Source: Warburgia ugandensis
Taxonomy: Eukaryota > Streptophyta > Magnoliopsida > Canellales > Canellaceae
Reading direction: 5' to 3'
Assembly (NCBI GenBank): GCA_035236585.1
Contig: CP141132.1
Coordinates: 52,951,880-53,015,879, forward strand
DNA length: 64,000 bases
Positions 51,332-62,313 of this stretch are shown here, in pieces. How positions within the stretch are numbered: position 1 is the stretch's first letter; each line of letters starts with the position of its first letter. The notes under the pieces are model-generated. The model was not told the origin of the DNA, made no database searches, and was given only the letters and a program-made list of their open reading frames with translations. The position numbers were made by a program, and so were the translations under genes.

Positions 51332-51437
51332 ACCACCTTTCTTTTCAATGTGGGACTCATGTAAGTTGTATAGGAGGACCCACACTTCTTCTCTCTCTCG
51401 TTTACATTGACCTTTGCTTTATTTGCAAAGGGCAGCA

Positions 51438-51536
51438 GTCTGTTGGGTGAGACATTTCAAAATTTCTACTATCTGTTGGGTGAGACATTTCAAAATTTCT
51501 ACTATCTGTTGGGTGAGACATTTCAAAATTTCTACT
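51438..51536. repeat. 33-bp unit in three head-to-tail copies
   Basis: The unit tctgttgggtgagacatttc... (33 bases) is repeated at 51438, 51471 and 51504 with almost no change and no spacers. It ends about 300 bases upstream of the K+ channel start codon. It also makes a 60-residue repetitive frame that is surely not a gene. Confidence 0.95.
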
Positions 51537-51840
51537 ATTTCACTATCAGGTTATGAGTTTTCAAGAAGTATATTTTTTAATAGAAAAATAATTTAGAATT
51601 AAAGCTGAAACCATTAGATAATACTCAGTAAATGGAATCCAATGAGCAAAAAGGGTAAATTCGTACTTCAGGCCTTTGATTATTTTACTAATGGGGTTTT
51701 AGAAATAACTGCATTATGTAAAAGCCCGTACGAACAAGGGAGGAGAGAACCTATAAGAACGGTGGAGAAGAACGAGATGAAACACAAAGAAAAGAAAAAG
51801 CGGCAAAAGAAGAAGGTTTCGACTTTTTTTGTAAAGAGCA

Positions 51841-52373
51841 ATGGAGAAAGAGAGACATAGAGGGGCTTTAGGAGTTGCTATGTGTGGTCAAGAAGCCTTG
51901 GAGCAGATGTCGAGGGACGGAAGCCGATACAGCCTCTCTATCAACCTTCTTCCTTCGCTAGGAGCACGTAGCCATCGAAGAGTCAAGCTCAGGAAATTCA
52001 TTATATCTCCTTATGACCGTAGATACAGGTATACTGGATTTCTTTTGGAATGGGTGTTCAATACAATTTCAAAATTTCTTGTTTCCTATTATGGGATTTG
52101 TTGATGGGATGAACAATGTAAAAAGGGAAATTGTTATGGTCAATTAGTTGCTTCTATGATGAAAAAGGTTTTTTCTGGCTTTATTTTTTGCATTCTTCTG
52201 TTGGAATATTGAGAGAGGGGCACGGGCAGAGGGAGAGGTTTTCAGGTTTGTTTTGTTTTCCAAGGTTATTAACTCTTGTTTGAGACCAATTTTTAAAGTT
52301 TTCTATTTGTTTCTGCAGGTTTTCCTTTCAGTATCTTGTTTTGTTTTATTTTTTCAGTAGTTTCCGGAAGATT

Positions 52374-52422
<49 letters not shown>

Positions 52423-55400
52423 GTAGTGGGAATCTCTTTTGCTGGCCTGTTTACTGTTTTGGGTTTTTCAACTGGGAAATGAGAATATCCATTTTTCTTT
52501 ACCCAAAGTGCAATTTGGTCTGGCTTACAAAATGCAGGTTTTGGGGAGTTTTCTCTAAATTTCTTCTTATTTTCAGTTTAGAAAATTTCCGATCCATGTT
52601 GATATATTACGCTTCATGCTTTAGGAATCATTTGTCAGAAAAGAACCAGTCTATGCCTTTTGTATTACCAATCTTGTCAAGGTTCTCTAATTTCAGTGAA
52701 GCAGCCAGTTTTCAGATCATCTCAGTCCTTTTCTGTTTTGCTTTCGTAACCCATTTTGTTATGTCCTTAGTTGAAGGATTTTGGAGGATTACAACTCAAT
52801 ACTGAAAGAAAACTTGCTTTCTAACTAAAACCACATCTACTGAATTCTGCAGGGCTTGGGAGACTCTTCTGATCACTTTGGTCATATATACCGCTTGGGT
52901 GTCTCCATTCGAATTTGGATTCCTGGAGAGACCAAGAGGACATTTGTCCATAGCTGATAATGTTGTCAATGGATTCTTTGCAATTGATATCATCTTGACC
53001 TTCTTTGTTGCATACCTAGATAGAAGTACTTATCTACTAGTCGACAACCCAAAGAAGATTGCTCAGAAGTATGCAAGTTCATGGTTACTTCTCGATATTG
53101 CCTCCACAATTCCTGCGGAAGCCACTCGCCATATGTTGCCCCCCAAGCTCAGGTCATATGGTTTCTTCAATATGCTTCGGCTCTGGCGCCTCCGGAGGGT
53201 CAGTGCCCTCTTTGCTAGGTACAGTTCTTCTCTATTTACTAGCACATATTAGTTAAAATCCAAAAGAGTCAGTTTTAATCAAAATGGAGACCCCATTTGT
53301 AAATTATGAGTTTCAAATTGTTGGTTATAAAGTTTTGGAGATTAGAACTTTAAGTTATGTCATAGTAAAGTTGCATTTTTTGAAGTGAGTATAACTTGGA
53401 TCTCTGAATCATTACGTTTCCTTCTGTTCTTTGTCATAACAGATTGGAGAAAGACAGGAAATTCAACTACTTCTGGGTTCGTTGTGCCAAACTTATCTGT
53501 GTAAGTCTTTGTAACATTTTTGTCACTGTCTTACCAAAAACTCTTTACTGGCAGCTTTCTAACTTGGTTGAGAAGTTTTTATAGGTAACCCTGTTTGCCG
53601 TCCATTGTGCCGCATGCTTCTATTATCTTATTGCTGCAAGGTATCATGACCCAAGTAAGACATGGATTGGATCTAGTATGACAGATTTTCCTGAAGCAAG
53701 CATCTTGGATCGGTATGTGACATCAATTTACTGGTCAATCACCACCTTAACAACGGTGGGCTACGGTGATTTGCATCCTGTGAACACAAGGGAAATGATT
53801 TTTGATATCTTCTATATGCTCTTCAACCTTGGATTGACAGCATACCTGATTGGGAATATGACCAATTTGGTAGTCCATGGGACTAGTCGAACTAGAAAAT
53901 TTGTGAGTTTTCTTGTACTTCCAAATGCATATTGACAATTAAGAAGCATAGATTTGAAAAGATTAGCATAAGTGAAGAAGATGCCACAATCTGGTGCATA
54001 TATTACAACCTTTGGTGTTTCTAAATGTATGCCATATGGTCAATTGAATTGTTGTTGTACTTACAAGCAAAGGACAAGCATTGAATTTTTGTTGGTTCTT
54101 TAGCACCATCTCATATCTTACACGTGGTTCTTGGATTGCAGAGAGACACAATCCAAGCAGCGTCAAGTTTTGCCCAGAGAAACCAGCTCCCAGTCCGCCT
54201 GCAAGATCAGATGCTTGCACACTTGTGCTTGAAGTACAGAACAGATTCAGAGGGGCTGCAGCAGCAAGAAACTCTAGATTCCCTTCCCAAGGCCATCCGG
54301 TCCAGTATTTCTAATTTCCTCTTTTATTCCCTTGTCGATAAGGCATATTTGTTTCGAGGGGTTTCAAATGATTTGCTCTTCCAGCTGGTAAGTCAGTGGA
54401 GACACCACCTATGCTAATGCTAAGGCAATTGAATGTTTCTTATGTTGACAGTTGTCCTCTGGAAATTTTGAAGGTTTCAGAGATGAAGGCTGAGTATTTT
54501 CCTCCCAAAGAAGATGTGATCTTGCAGAATGAAGCACCAACGGACTTCTACATACTGGTGACGGGTGCCGTGGTAGTTACTAAACTTCCTCACTTTTCTT
54601 ACTCCTTTTTCTTTCTGCAGTCTGATCTACTTCTCTGTTGGAGCCTAGGAACTCTTTGGCATCTGTCATAGTCCTACCCCTTAGATGCTTTCTGTTCTTT
54701 GCTTCTTTGCAGGATCTTCTGGAATATAAAAATGGAACGGAACAGGCAAGTTTGTAGTATTTATTTATCAACTACAGTGAGGTTTCCAGTGGGTGTACTT
54801 TATAGATTCTTCAAAATGAACAAATTTAATGGTAGTGAGAACCACATCTGATATGGATCACTTGTTTCAGTTTGTTAGAGAGGCAAAGACAGGGGAACTA
54901 TTTGGAGAGGTAGGGGTACTTTGTTATAGGCCACAGATATTCACAGTTCGCACCAAAAGATTGTCTCAACTGTTAAGGATGGACCGAACCTCATTCTTGA
55001 ATATTGTTCAGTCCAACGTTGGTGATGGGACCATAATCATGAACAATCTTCTCCAGGTAGGTAAACCTGCAAATCTAGACATTTAGCAAAAAATATGGTA
55101 GGTCTCTTCACGATGAACCTGCATGCTGACCTACCACAGGGAAGTGTCTAATTGATGTGGCTAGTAACCTTGTTCAAAGAGTTCCTTTATCTTTTTGAAG
55201 AATCTCATTTGCATGTTAAGTGCATAATCTGGGAAAAGAGTCTGGAGAATCAGCTAGACAGCCACTATATTTGAAATCAATAAAGCTTCAAACTGAAGTG
55301 AAAGTGTATGGTGTAAGACAGGTACGTTATCTTCTCAACTTTTAAGCTAAATTGTAGCATCATACATTTGTTTTCTGCAGCATCTGAAAGACATGAAAGA

Positions 55401-58034
55401 TCCAGTGATGGATGGAGTTCTAAAGGAGACAGAGAACATGCTTGCCCGTGGTAGAATGGACCTGCCACTTACTCTATGTTTTGCTGCGCTAAGAGGAGAT
55501 GATCTGTTATTGCATCAACTGTTGAAACGTGGTCTGGACCCAAATGAATCTGACAACACTGGCCGCACAGCATTGGTCTGTAAATTCTTTCATTTGTAGC
55601 TCCAACATTTTTACTTAGTCTGTTCTCACCTTTTCGTCATTAATTTAAAATTTCTTCCTTTTGTTTCATATGTAATCAGCATATCACAGCATCAAAGGGA
55701 AGTGAAAACTGTGTTCTTCTCCTACTAGACTATGGGGCAGATCCTAATAGCAGAGGTAATTTTGTGGTGCTTACTTTAACAATCGTTTCAAATGCATGCA
55801 GGATTGTTGATTATAAACTCCTGTTCTCAGAGAATTGTTTCTGCTCTTTTCTTGTGGACTGATTCTGTTTGAGCCTTGTGCCTTTCTATTACTTAAGACA
55901 TTTGTTAAGGGATATGGATAATTCGAGAGCTCTGGTTGTTTTACTCCTAGAAACATTTCTGACTTCTCTTTATGGAGTTATAGATTTGATTTTGCCAGTT
56001 TGGCTTTTCCATTTCCAATAATCTCATCAATTATACCATTATTTTCACTTCACCCTTGCTTTTGCTGCCTATAGAGCATCAGGACCTGTCCTTCAGATTC
56101 TTCTACGGTCGTTTTACAGACTGTCTTCCGAACATACATTATACAGTTTCCAAATTTGTAATCTAAGTTTAGCTATCAATGTGCACTATCTTTTCCTAGT
56201 TCAGCATGTTCTTTTCTGACTTTGAGATTGTAGTTGACTTCCACTGTATTATATGAATCCAGGAGTCACTTTCTCTTTATAAGTTGAATATTTATTATCC
56301 TTGTCCTCTGCCCTTAAGGGCAGCATGTCTAATCACTGCCTTTGTATTCGCCTCATGCATTGTACTCCCAACCATTTTTAGTTATATTTTAGTATGCATT
56401 ATTGTTGTACCACTATAAATGCTATTGTACCAATAGTCCTTAGCGAATAAATTAACTACTTATAGCTGTTGACTTTTTATAGATCACAAAAATTGAAGTT
56501 TGTTTGATCCCTACAACCATTTACTATATTCTTTCAGAAGTTCTCGTCTTAAGTCACCTATTTCGAGCCCAAATACCCGACGCCAATTTAAAACATCTAT
56601 CCGGGAAAGTAGTATTTCTCTCTCTTGTTGTCTTCAATAATATTCATATTTATGTTAGCAGTTGGATGCCTCTGAATTTGCCTTCAATGACCCTTCTTTA
56701 TCCATATCATATGCTATTGCTAACTGTCTTTATTTTATACTATTAAAATAGTAAAGTATAGCTCCTATCTATGTCTGTGTAGTGATCCACGTCCCTTTGT
56801 TTATAGTTTACTGGATCAAGATAAGTAGACTGTTGCCCAGCTCTTTTATGCAATAAAGAAACAACTATAGTAACTATGAAATGGACGATGATGATTGCCC
56901 CTCAGAAAAGAAAAGATAATGATGGTTCTCTTGATTATGATAACCTTGGCCTTCTTAATTAATTTAGTTTAAGTTGTTATTTCGTTCCTGCCGTTAATAA
57001 GTCTCGGTTTAATGCTGAGCATTTGATTTTCACATGTTCTCCATGGGGTCTGAGCTGTAATTTTGCTGGTAGTGATCATTTTGTACTCGTCAAATCTACG
57101 ATAGTAGCATGTTCACCAAATAAACTACCATTGCTTTCCATTATCTTGTTCAACAGATACAGAAGGAAGCATTCCTTTATGGGAGGCAGTAGTAGGAAGG
57201 CATGATGCAGCGATCAAATTGCTAATAGACAATGGTGCGAGTCTCTTCTGTGGTGATGTCGGTAACTACGCATGCACTGCCGCTGAGCAGAACAGCTTGG
57301 ATCTTCTTGAGGACATTGTTCGCTATGGAGGATATGTAACTGTACCCAAGTCCAATGGAACCACTGCGCTTCATCTTGCTGTTTGTGAAGGGAACCTCGA
57401 AATAGTCAAGTTTCTGCTAGATCAAGGAGCTGACATTGACAAACCAGATGCAATGGGTTGGAGTCCCAGGGCTTTAGCGGAACAGCAGGGCCATGAAGAG
57501 ATAAAAGCTCTCTTCCAAGCTAAGAAAGAACACCCCAGCCCGACATCTATATCTGAGCCAACGGTGCGGTTCATCAATAAGTTCAAGAGCGAGCCTTCAA
57601 TTCGCCATTTCTCGAACGCGAGCCCACCCTGCCCAATCGGTACCCCTTGGGAGAGCAACCAGCGTAGGCGGAAAACAAACAATTTCCATAACTCACTCTT
57701 TGGAATCCTGTCCGCTGCTCAAGCCGAGGACAAAATGCCTAATTCGCCTGAAGATTCTTTTGGATTCACAGGGAAGGGTAGAGATTATCCCATCAGAGTG
57801 ACAGTCAGTTGCCCCGAAAAAGGCGATGCAACTAGAAAACTTGTAATGCTGCCAGATACACTACAAGATCTGTTAAACATTGGTGCTAGTAAATATGGGA
57901 TTTTGCCTAGTAAAATCCTAACCCCAGATAGAGCTGAAATTGATGAAATAGAGCTGATTAGAGATGGTGATCATCTCCTTCTTGTAAGTGATGGTGGGTT
58001 GCGAGAGGCTTCCGACGAAGACGTGGGAGATTGA
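51841..58034 (+). CDS. AKT1: AKT1-type inward-rectifying Shaker K+ channel (11 exons, 880 residues)
   Basis: Exons: 51841-52028, 52853-53218, 53443-53500, 53585-53902, 54142-54387, 54474-54572, 54713-54745, 54871-55056, 55381-55575, 55680-55755, 57157-58034. Joined they give 2643 nt without a stop before TGA. Segments S1-S6 lie at about 65-86, 99-118, 139-153, 166-187, 192-222 and 274-301. S4 is RLWRLRR (172-178) and the pore loop has TVGYGD (261-266). A cyclic-nucleotide-binding domain spans about 385-500, ankyrin repeats 526-709 and a KHA domain about 799-870. AKT1 (857 residues in Arabidopsis) carries K+ into root cells at the plasma membrane; in the family it is activated by CBL-CIPK23 and modulated by KC1. 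The chosen start gives [17 protein letters not shown]; Met14 could be used instead. Intron 7 is GC-AG. Close paralogues AKT5/AKT6 cannot be fully excluded. Confidence 0.95.
52375..52421. repeat. (ATA)n microsatellite in intron 1
   Basis: About 15 uninterrupted ATA units in the first intron of the K+ channel gene. It produces a poly-asparagine run in one frame, which is not real coding. Confidence 0.97.
54746..54870 (+). other. GC-AG intron (intron 7) of the K+ channel gene
   Basis: Exon 7 (33 nt, [11 protein letters not shown]) ends ACAG and the intron starts gcaagt, ending cttgtttcag. Joining at these sites keeps frame into [13 protein letters not shown], as in AKT1 proteins. No usable GT in frame is nearby. 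Confidence 0.88.
55756..57156 (+). other. Intron 10 of the K+ channel gene (1.4 kb)
   Basis: Longest intron, between the exon ending in ADPNSR and the exon starting [12 protein letters not shown]-rich, with no embedded element or gene that I recognise. Confidence 0.85.
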
Positions 58035-58450
58035 GGCAGGAGGCAAGTGGTTTGGGATTTTCTGTTGTCATAGTCAACCGGCTAAATTCGGCCATTTGGC
58101 TCCACATTGATGCCACGTTGGATGTCTTGGATTGCGCTTGAAAGGGGTGCTGGTGGGTCCCCTTGTTTCCTCTTGTAGAGGAGTAAATGCGAAATGTAGG
58201 ATACAGTATGGGAAAGAGAAAAAAAACATGAATGAGTGGAAAAGTTCCTTTGACACGTTGATGGTCAGTGCATCTAGGGGTCGGTGAAGAATCATCAATC
58301 CGAATTAAAAAAGCATGTGGACGGTGTACCCGCGTCTCTATGCGGAAAGAAGAAGCCAAGTTTCTAATGTGAAAGTCAAAGTAAAGGAAAAGAGTGACGC
58401 TCAAGGAACAATTACACGACTAGAACTAATTTTTGTAGATTTAACTCACT
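58035..58450 (+). other. 3' flank of the K+ channel gene
   Basis: Should contain the 3' untranslated region. No clear AATAAA signal; minus-strand frames here (148 and 74 residues) have no recognisable domain. Confidence 0.5.
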
Positions 58451-58652
58451 TATCATGATAAATGGAGGGAAGCTTAGGTGCAACGATAGAGCGTGACTTT
58501 GAAGTCATGAGTTCAAGGCATAAAAATATTCTCTTGTAAAATACAAAATAAGGTTGAGTATTATTGACCTTTGTAGTTTGCCCTTTCTTTGAACTTTACA
58601 TACACAAGAACTTCGTGTCTAGGGATGTCTTTTTTTTTTATCATGATAAATG
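58451..58652 (+). mobile_element. Au-like SINE with 14-bp target duplication
   Basis: Body 58465-58638: starts with a tRNA-like head (agcttaggtgcaacgatag as box A region, gagttcaaggc as box B region), then ttgtaaaatacaaaataagg, cctttgtagtttgccc, and ends ctagggatgtc followed by a T-run. The order and wording match the plant Au SINE. It is flanked by a perfect direct repeat tatcatgataaatg (58451-58464 and 58639-58652). Au SINEs are copied by LINE machinery and transcribed by RNA polymerase III. It lies about 430 bases past the K+ channel stop codon. Confidence 0.88.
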
Positions 58653-58914
58653 AAGAATGGCTTAGATAGGCTATATATCAAAATTTGTACGTGTCAAATG
58701 TTTTGTCTATGTTTTATGGGCTCAAAATTCACTACTATGCATTTTTTATTAAAAGACTCAAAAATAAGTGGGGAAGATATTATTCTTTTTCTTCATATCA
58801 GTTAATTGTCCTTAATTTTGGTTGTGATATATCTTTCTTCACTTGCCTTTTTATGGTACTCTAATCCACAAATGCACATCTAATTGCAGGCTAGAGAGAG
58901 TTTTTAGATGATAA
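58653..58914. other. Short AT-rich spacer between SINE and LINE
   Basis: Nothing recognised. Confidence 0.6.
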
Positions 58915-59178
58915 TTAACTCTGCCAATGCTGATCCTAAGCTGGATAAAAAAGGAGGGTTTTGCGTCAAGTGCTAGTCAACAAATAAAACCTTTTTGAAG
59001 AAATTGAAGATAATTTTGCTATTTTCTCTTTCTACTTGCAAATGAATATGTATTATGTATATTAATTTGTAAGTAAGAAGAGAAAATAATGAAAATCAGC
59101 TTCTACTGCTTTAAAGTATGACAACCCTAACATAACATGAATTGTTCACTGGCATTCCCTCAAGCTAGGGTGTCCCCA

Positions 59179-59355
59179 TAAGTGACGAGCTGCATTAGAT
59201 CTTGGGTGCAGTGAAAAATGGGCAAGGGTTACAAGAGCGTTCTTCCGAAAGTGATGCGTTATACTAAATCTTGAGTGTAGTGGGAAATGGGCATGGGTTG
59301 CTAGAGTGTCCCTTCGAAAGTCACGCATTGCATCAGAACTCAGATATAGTAGAAA
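59179..59355. repeat. Tandem units of about 69 bp in the LINE 5' region
   Basis: Two and a half imperfect copies of a unit with gaaagt.acgc.ttgcat, ttgggtgtagtg..aaatgggca and gggttac.agag. Known plant RTE copies have similar units here. Confidence 0.75.
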
Positions 59356-59423
59356 GTAGGGTTGGATTCATGTCATGGGGGTCAAGAAGTGTGTAGGTAA
59401 ATAGTCTATTCTAAGAGCTTAAT

Positions 59424-60100
59424 ATTCGTATCGCCACATGGAATATAGGGACATTAATAGGTAAGAGTTTGGAGTTAGTAGATATGATGAAACATATGAA
59501 AGTCAATGTCATTTGTATCCAAAAGCCCATGTAGAAAGAAGCGAAAACTAGAGACATCGATGGGTATAAGCTATGGTATGTAAGAAAGGATAATAAAAGA
59601 AACGATGTAGGAAAAGTAGTGGATAAAGAATTAAAGGATGAAGTTGTAGACTTTAAAAGAATCAGTGATAGAATTATTATAATAAAACTTATTCTAAGAG
59701 AGTAAATCATAAATGTTATAAGTGTATATGTACTACAAGTGGAATTAGAAGATATAATCAAGAGACAATTTTGGGAAGACATAGAGTGAGTCATGTAAGA
59801 AATTCTCAACATAAAGAGAATATTTATAGGAGCATACTTAAATGGCTATATAGGAAAAGAAAAGAAATGATATAATAGGATACATGAAAGGTATAGTATT
59901 AGAGAACGAAATGAGATGGGGGAAGTTATACTCAATTTTGATTTGGCACATAACTTAACGCTTACAAACACATTTTTTAAGAAGAGGGATGAATACTTAA
60001 TAACCTTTAAAAGTGGACTCTATAAAAGCTAAATAAACTTTTTTTTACTTAGAAATATCAAAAGATCAATGTGTGAAGATTGTAAGGCAATACACCGTGA
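59424..60100 (+). pseudogene. LINE endonuclease (APE-like) remnant
   Basis: Starts IRIATWNIGTLIGKSLELVD and continues with MKHMKVNVICIQK, DIDGYKLWYVRK and FKRISDRIIIIKL, the plant RTE endonuclease. Then come LNGYIGKEK, NEMGEVILNFDLAHNLTLTN and TFFKKRDEYLITF. In-frame stops occur (59532-59534 is the first). It would nick target DNA for reverse transcription. Confidence 0.85.
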
Positions 60101-60539
60101 GTGTTTAACCTCACAACATAAGTTAATAATTATGGATGTCTACGTTAAAAGATGAAAAAAAGGAAATGAACTTAATAAGCATCCAAAAACTAAATGGTGG
60201 AACTTAAAAGGCGAGAAAATAACCTCACTCACAAATAAGTTAATAGTAGAAGGAAATTGGAACAATTAAATACAAGTAAACACCATGTAGCTTAATATAG
60301 CGAGTCTATTAAGCAAGTGGCAACAATTAGTAAAGAAAATTTGGTGGAGTGAAACAGTACAAAAAGTTATTAAAGAAAAACGGTTATGTTTTAAAGCATG
60401 ACAGAAGATTAAAAATAATGAAAACTATGAACAATGTAAAAATGCTAAAAAGCTTGCTAAGAGAATAGTAATTGAGGCTAAGCTCAGGACATATGATGAC
60501 TTATATAATAGACTAAGATTAAGAGAAGGTGAGAAAGAT

Positions 60540-62030
60540 GTGTTTAAATTTGAAAAAATAAGTCAACAAAAAGGTAAGGACTTAAGGCACGTTAAGTGCA
60601 TTAGAAGTGATGATCAAAGGGTACTAGTTAAAGATGACAAGATTAAACAAAGGTGGGACAGTTATTTTCAAAAATTGGTAAGTAACAATTGCCCTAATAA
60701 TATAGGGTTGAACGTATTGTAAACCTAATAACATTGGACATTATAAATACGATCGTAGGACTAGAATACCTGAAGTGAAAGAGGCTTTGAAAAAGATGAA
60801 ATCAAGAAAGGCCCTGGGGCTCGATGGTATACCAATAGAGGATTGGAAGCATATGAGAGATATTGGAGTAATTTGGTTGACCAAGTTGTTTAATAAGACG
60901 ATTAAATCAAAGAAAATGTTGCATGAATGGAGGAAGAGCTCTATTGTACCAATTTATAAGAATAAAGGAGACATATAGAGTTGTACTAATTATTGGGGGA
61001 TCAAACTTATGAGCCACACTATAAAACTTTTTGACAGAACAATTGAGAAAAGACTACAACACATGACAAGTGTATCGGAGAACTAGTTTAGTTTCATACT
61101 TGGGAGGTGTATCATGAAAGCTATTTTCCTACTAAGACAATTGATAAAGAAATATAGGGAGAGGAGGAAGGACCTTCACATGGTCTTTATTAACTTAGAT
61201 AAAGCTTATAGTAGGGTCCTTAGAGAGTTAATATGCAAGGTGTTGGGCGAGAAATGGGTTTCATAGGGTATATAGACATATTTAAAGATATGCATGAGGG
61301 AGTGGTAACAAATGTTAAGACCACGTGCAGAGAGACCAGTGATTTCCCTATCATTATAGAATAGCACCAAGGATTGGCACTGAGCCCATACCTTTTTAAG
61401 TTGGTTATGGATGAGTTACCAAAACATCTACATGAGGAGTTTCTATGGTGCATGCTATTTACAGATGATATCATTTTAATTGATGAGACAAGGGACAACA
61501 TAAACACAAAGCTAGAGTTATGGGGAAAAGCATTAGAACCTAAAGGATTTAAAATCAATCGAACTAAGATAGAGTATATAGATTGCAATTTTAGCAAGGA
61601 GAGGAGTGGAGCACCAGTAAAGATTGATAACCAATAAGTCCTTGTAAAAGACCACTTTCGATACTTAGAATTGATGATTCATTAGAGTGGAGAGATTGAG
61701 AGAGAGGTTATTTAGAAAATAAAAGTGGGTTGGAACAAATGGAGATGAGCATTTGGAGTTTTGTGTAATCGGCAAGTACCATTTAAACTAAAAGAAAAAT
61801 TCTATAGGATGGCTATAAGGCTGGCCATACTCTATGGATCAGTGTGTTGGGTAGTTAAAGAATGTCATGTTCATAGGATGAGTATAGCAGAAATGAGGAT
61901 GTTGAGATGGATGAATAGTAAGACAAGAAAGAATAGAATTATGAATGAAAATATTAAAGGAAACTTTGGGGTAGCACCAATAGGTAACAAGATAAGGGAG
62001 ATTAGACATAAATGGTTTGAACATATCTAA
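60540..62030 (+). pseudogene. LINE reverse transcriptase remnant
   Basis: Palm and finger motifs of plant RTE: VKEALKKMKSRKALGLDGIP (60770-), IVPIYKNKGD, SCTNYWGIKLMSH, FINLDKAYSRV, LSPYLFKLVMDELPKH and LFTDDIILI (FTDD catalytic loop at 61458-61469). The downstream part, MAIRLAILYGSVCWVVKECH ... EMRMLRWM, is the usual RTE C-terminus. Broken by stops at 60976 and 61084 and by at least one frame change between 61190 and 61370. Confidence 0.88.
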
Positions 62031-62252
62031 CGAAGACTGAAAACGGCACTAGTTAGGAGGAAGGCACTACACGTAAAAGGATGTAAAAGGACAAGGGAAA
62101 GGCCCAAAAGAACGTGGATAGAAGTGGTGAAAAAAGATTTAAAAACTTTGAGACTAAATGAAGCCATGATACTTAATAGAGGAAAATGAAAAAATAAGAT
62201 TCATGTGGGTAACCCCTAATTAGGATAAGATCTTGACAATGATGATTATTAT

Positions 62253-62253
<1 letters not shown>

Positions 62254-62295
<42 letters not shown>
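62254..62295. repeat. (AG)n microsatellite at the LINE 3' end
   Basis: About 42 bases of AG directly after the LINE tail. Confidence 0.97.
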
Positions 62296-62298
<3 letters not shown>

Positions 62299-62313
62299 CA
62301 TTTTAAGTTTCGG

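Larger units (their letters stand above)
50918..51840 (+). promoter_or_regulatory. Upstream region of the K+ channel gene
   Basis: Between the Athila-D LTR end and the start codon. It contains three imperfect copies of a phrase ttcaatgtggga.ccat (51202, 51260 and 51344), a CT-microsatellite near 51300-51331, a 33-bp unit repeated three times (51438-51536), and a purine-rich stretch (51730-51840) that is probably 5' untranslated leader. I see no single convincing TATA box. Confidence 0.5.
58915..62253 (+). mobile_element. RTE-type LINE, full-length size, decayed
   Basis: A 5' region (ctgatcctaagctgg, aggagggtttt near 58930-58960) leads to about 69-bp units (59179-59355), then a single decayed frame. 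Endonuclease starts at 59424 (IRIATWNIGTL) and RT spans about 60770-61640, including RKALGLDGIPIEDWK and LFTDDIILIDETRD. The C-terminal part is at 61760-62200. It ends in gacaatgatgattatt, the style of plant RTE tails. Stops interrupt it, for example at 59532 in the endonuclease and at 60976 and 61084 in the RT. The usual endonuclease phrase GDLNG reads AYLNG near 59826-59845, losing the acidic residue. Dead copy. Confidence 0.88.

Noticed and set aside
51438-51536. Possible CRISPR-like array
   Set aside because: Three 33-bp units are directly adjacent with no spacers, in a plant gene's upstream region.
52341-52805. 154-residue frame with a poly-asparagine run
   Set aside because: Lies in intron 1 of the K+ channel gene; the asparagines come from the ATA microsatellite.
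57958-58404. 148-residue minus-strand frame at the end of the K+ channel gene
   Set aside because: Antisense shadow of the last exon and 3' flank; no domain.
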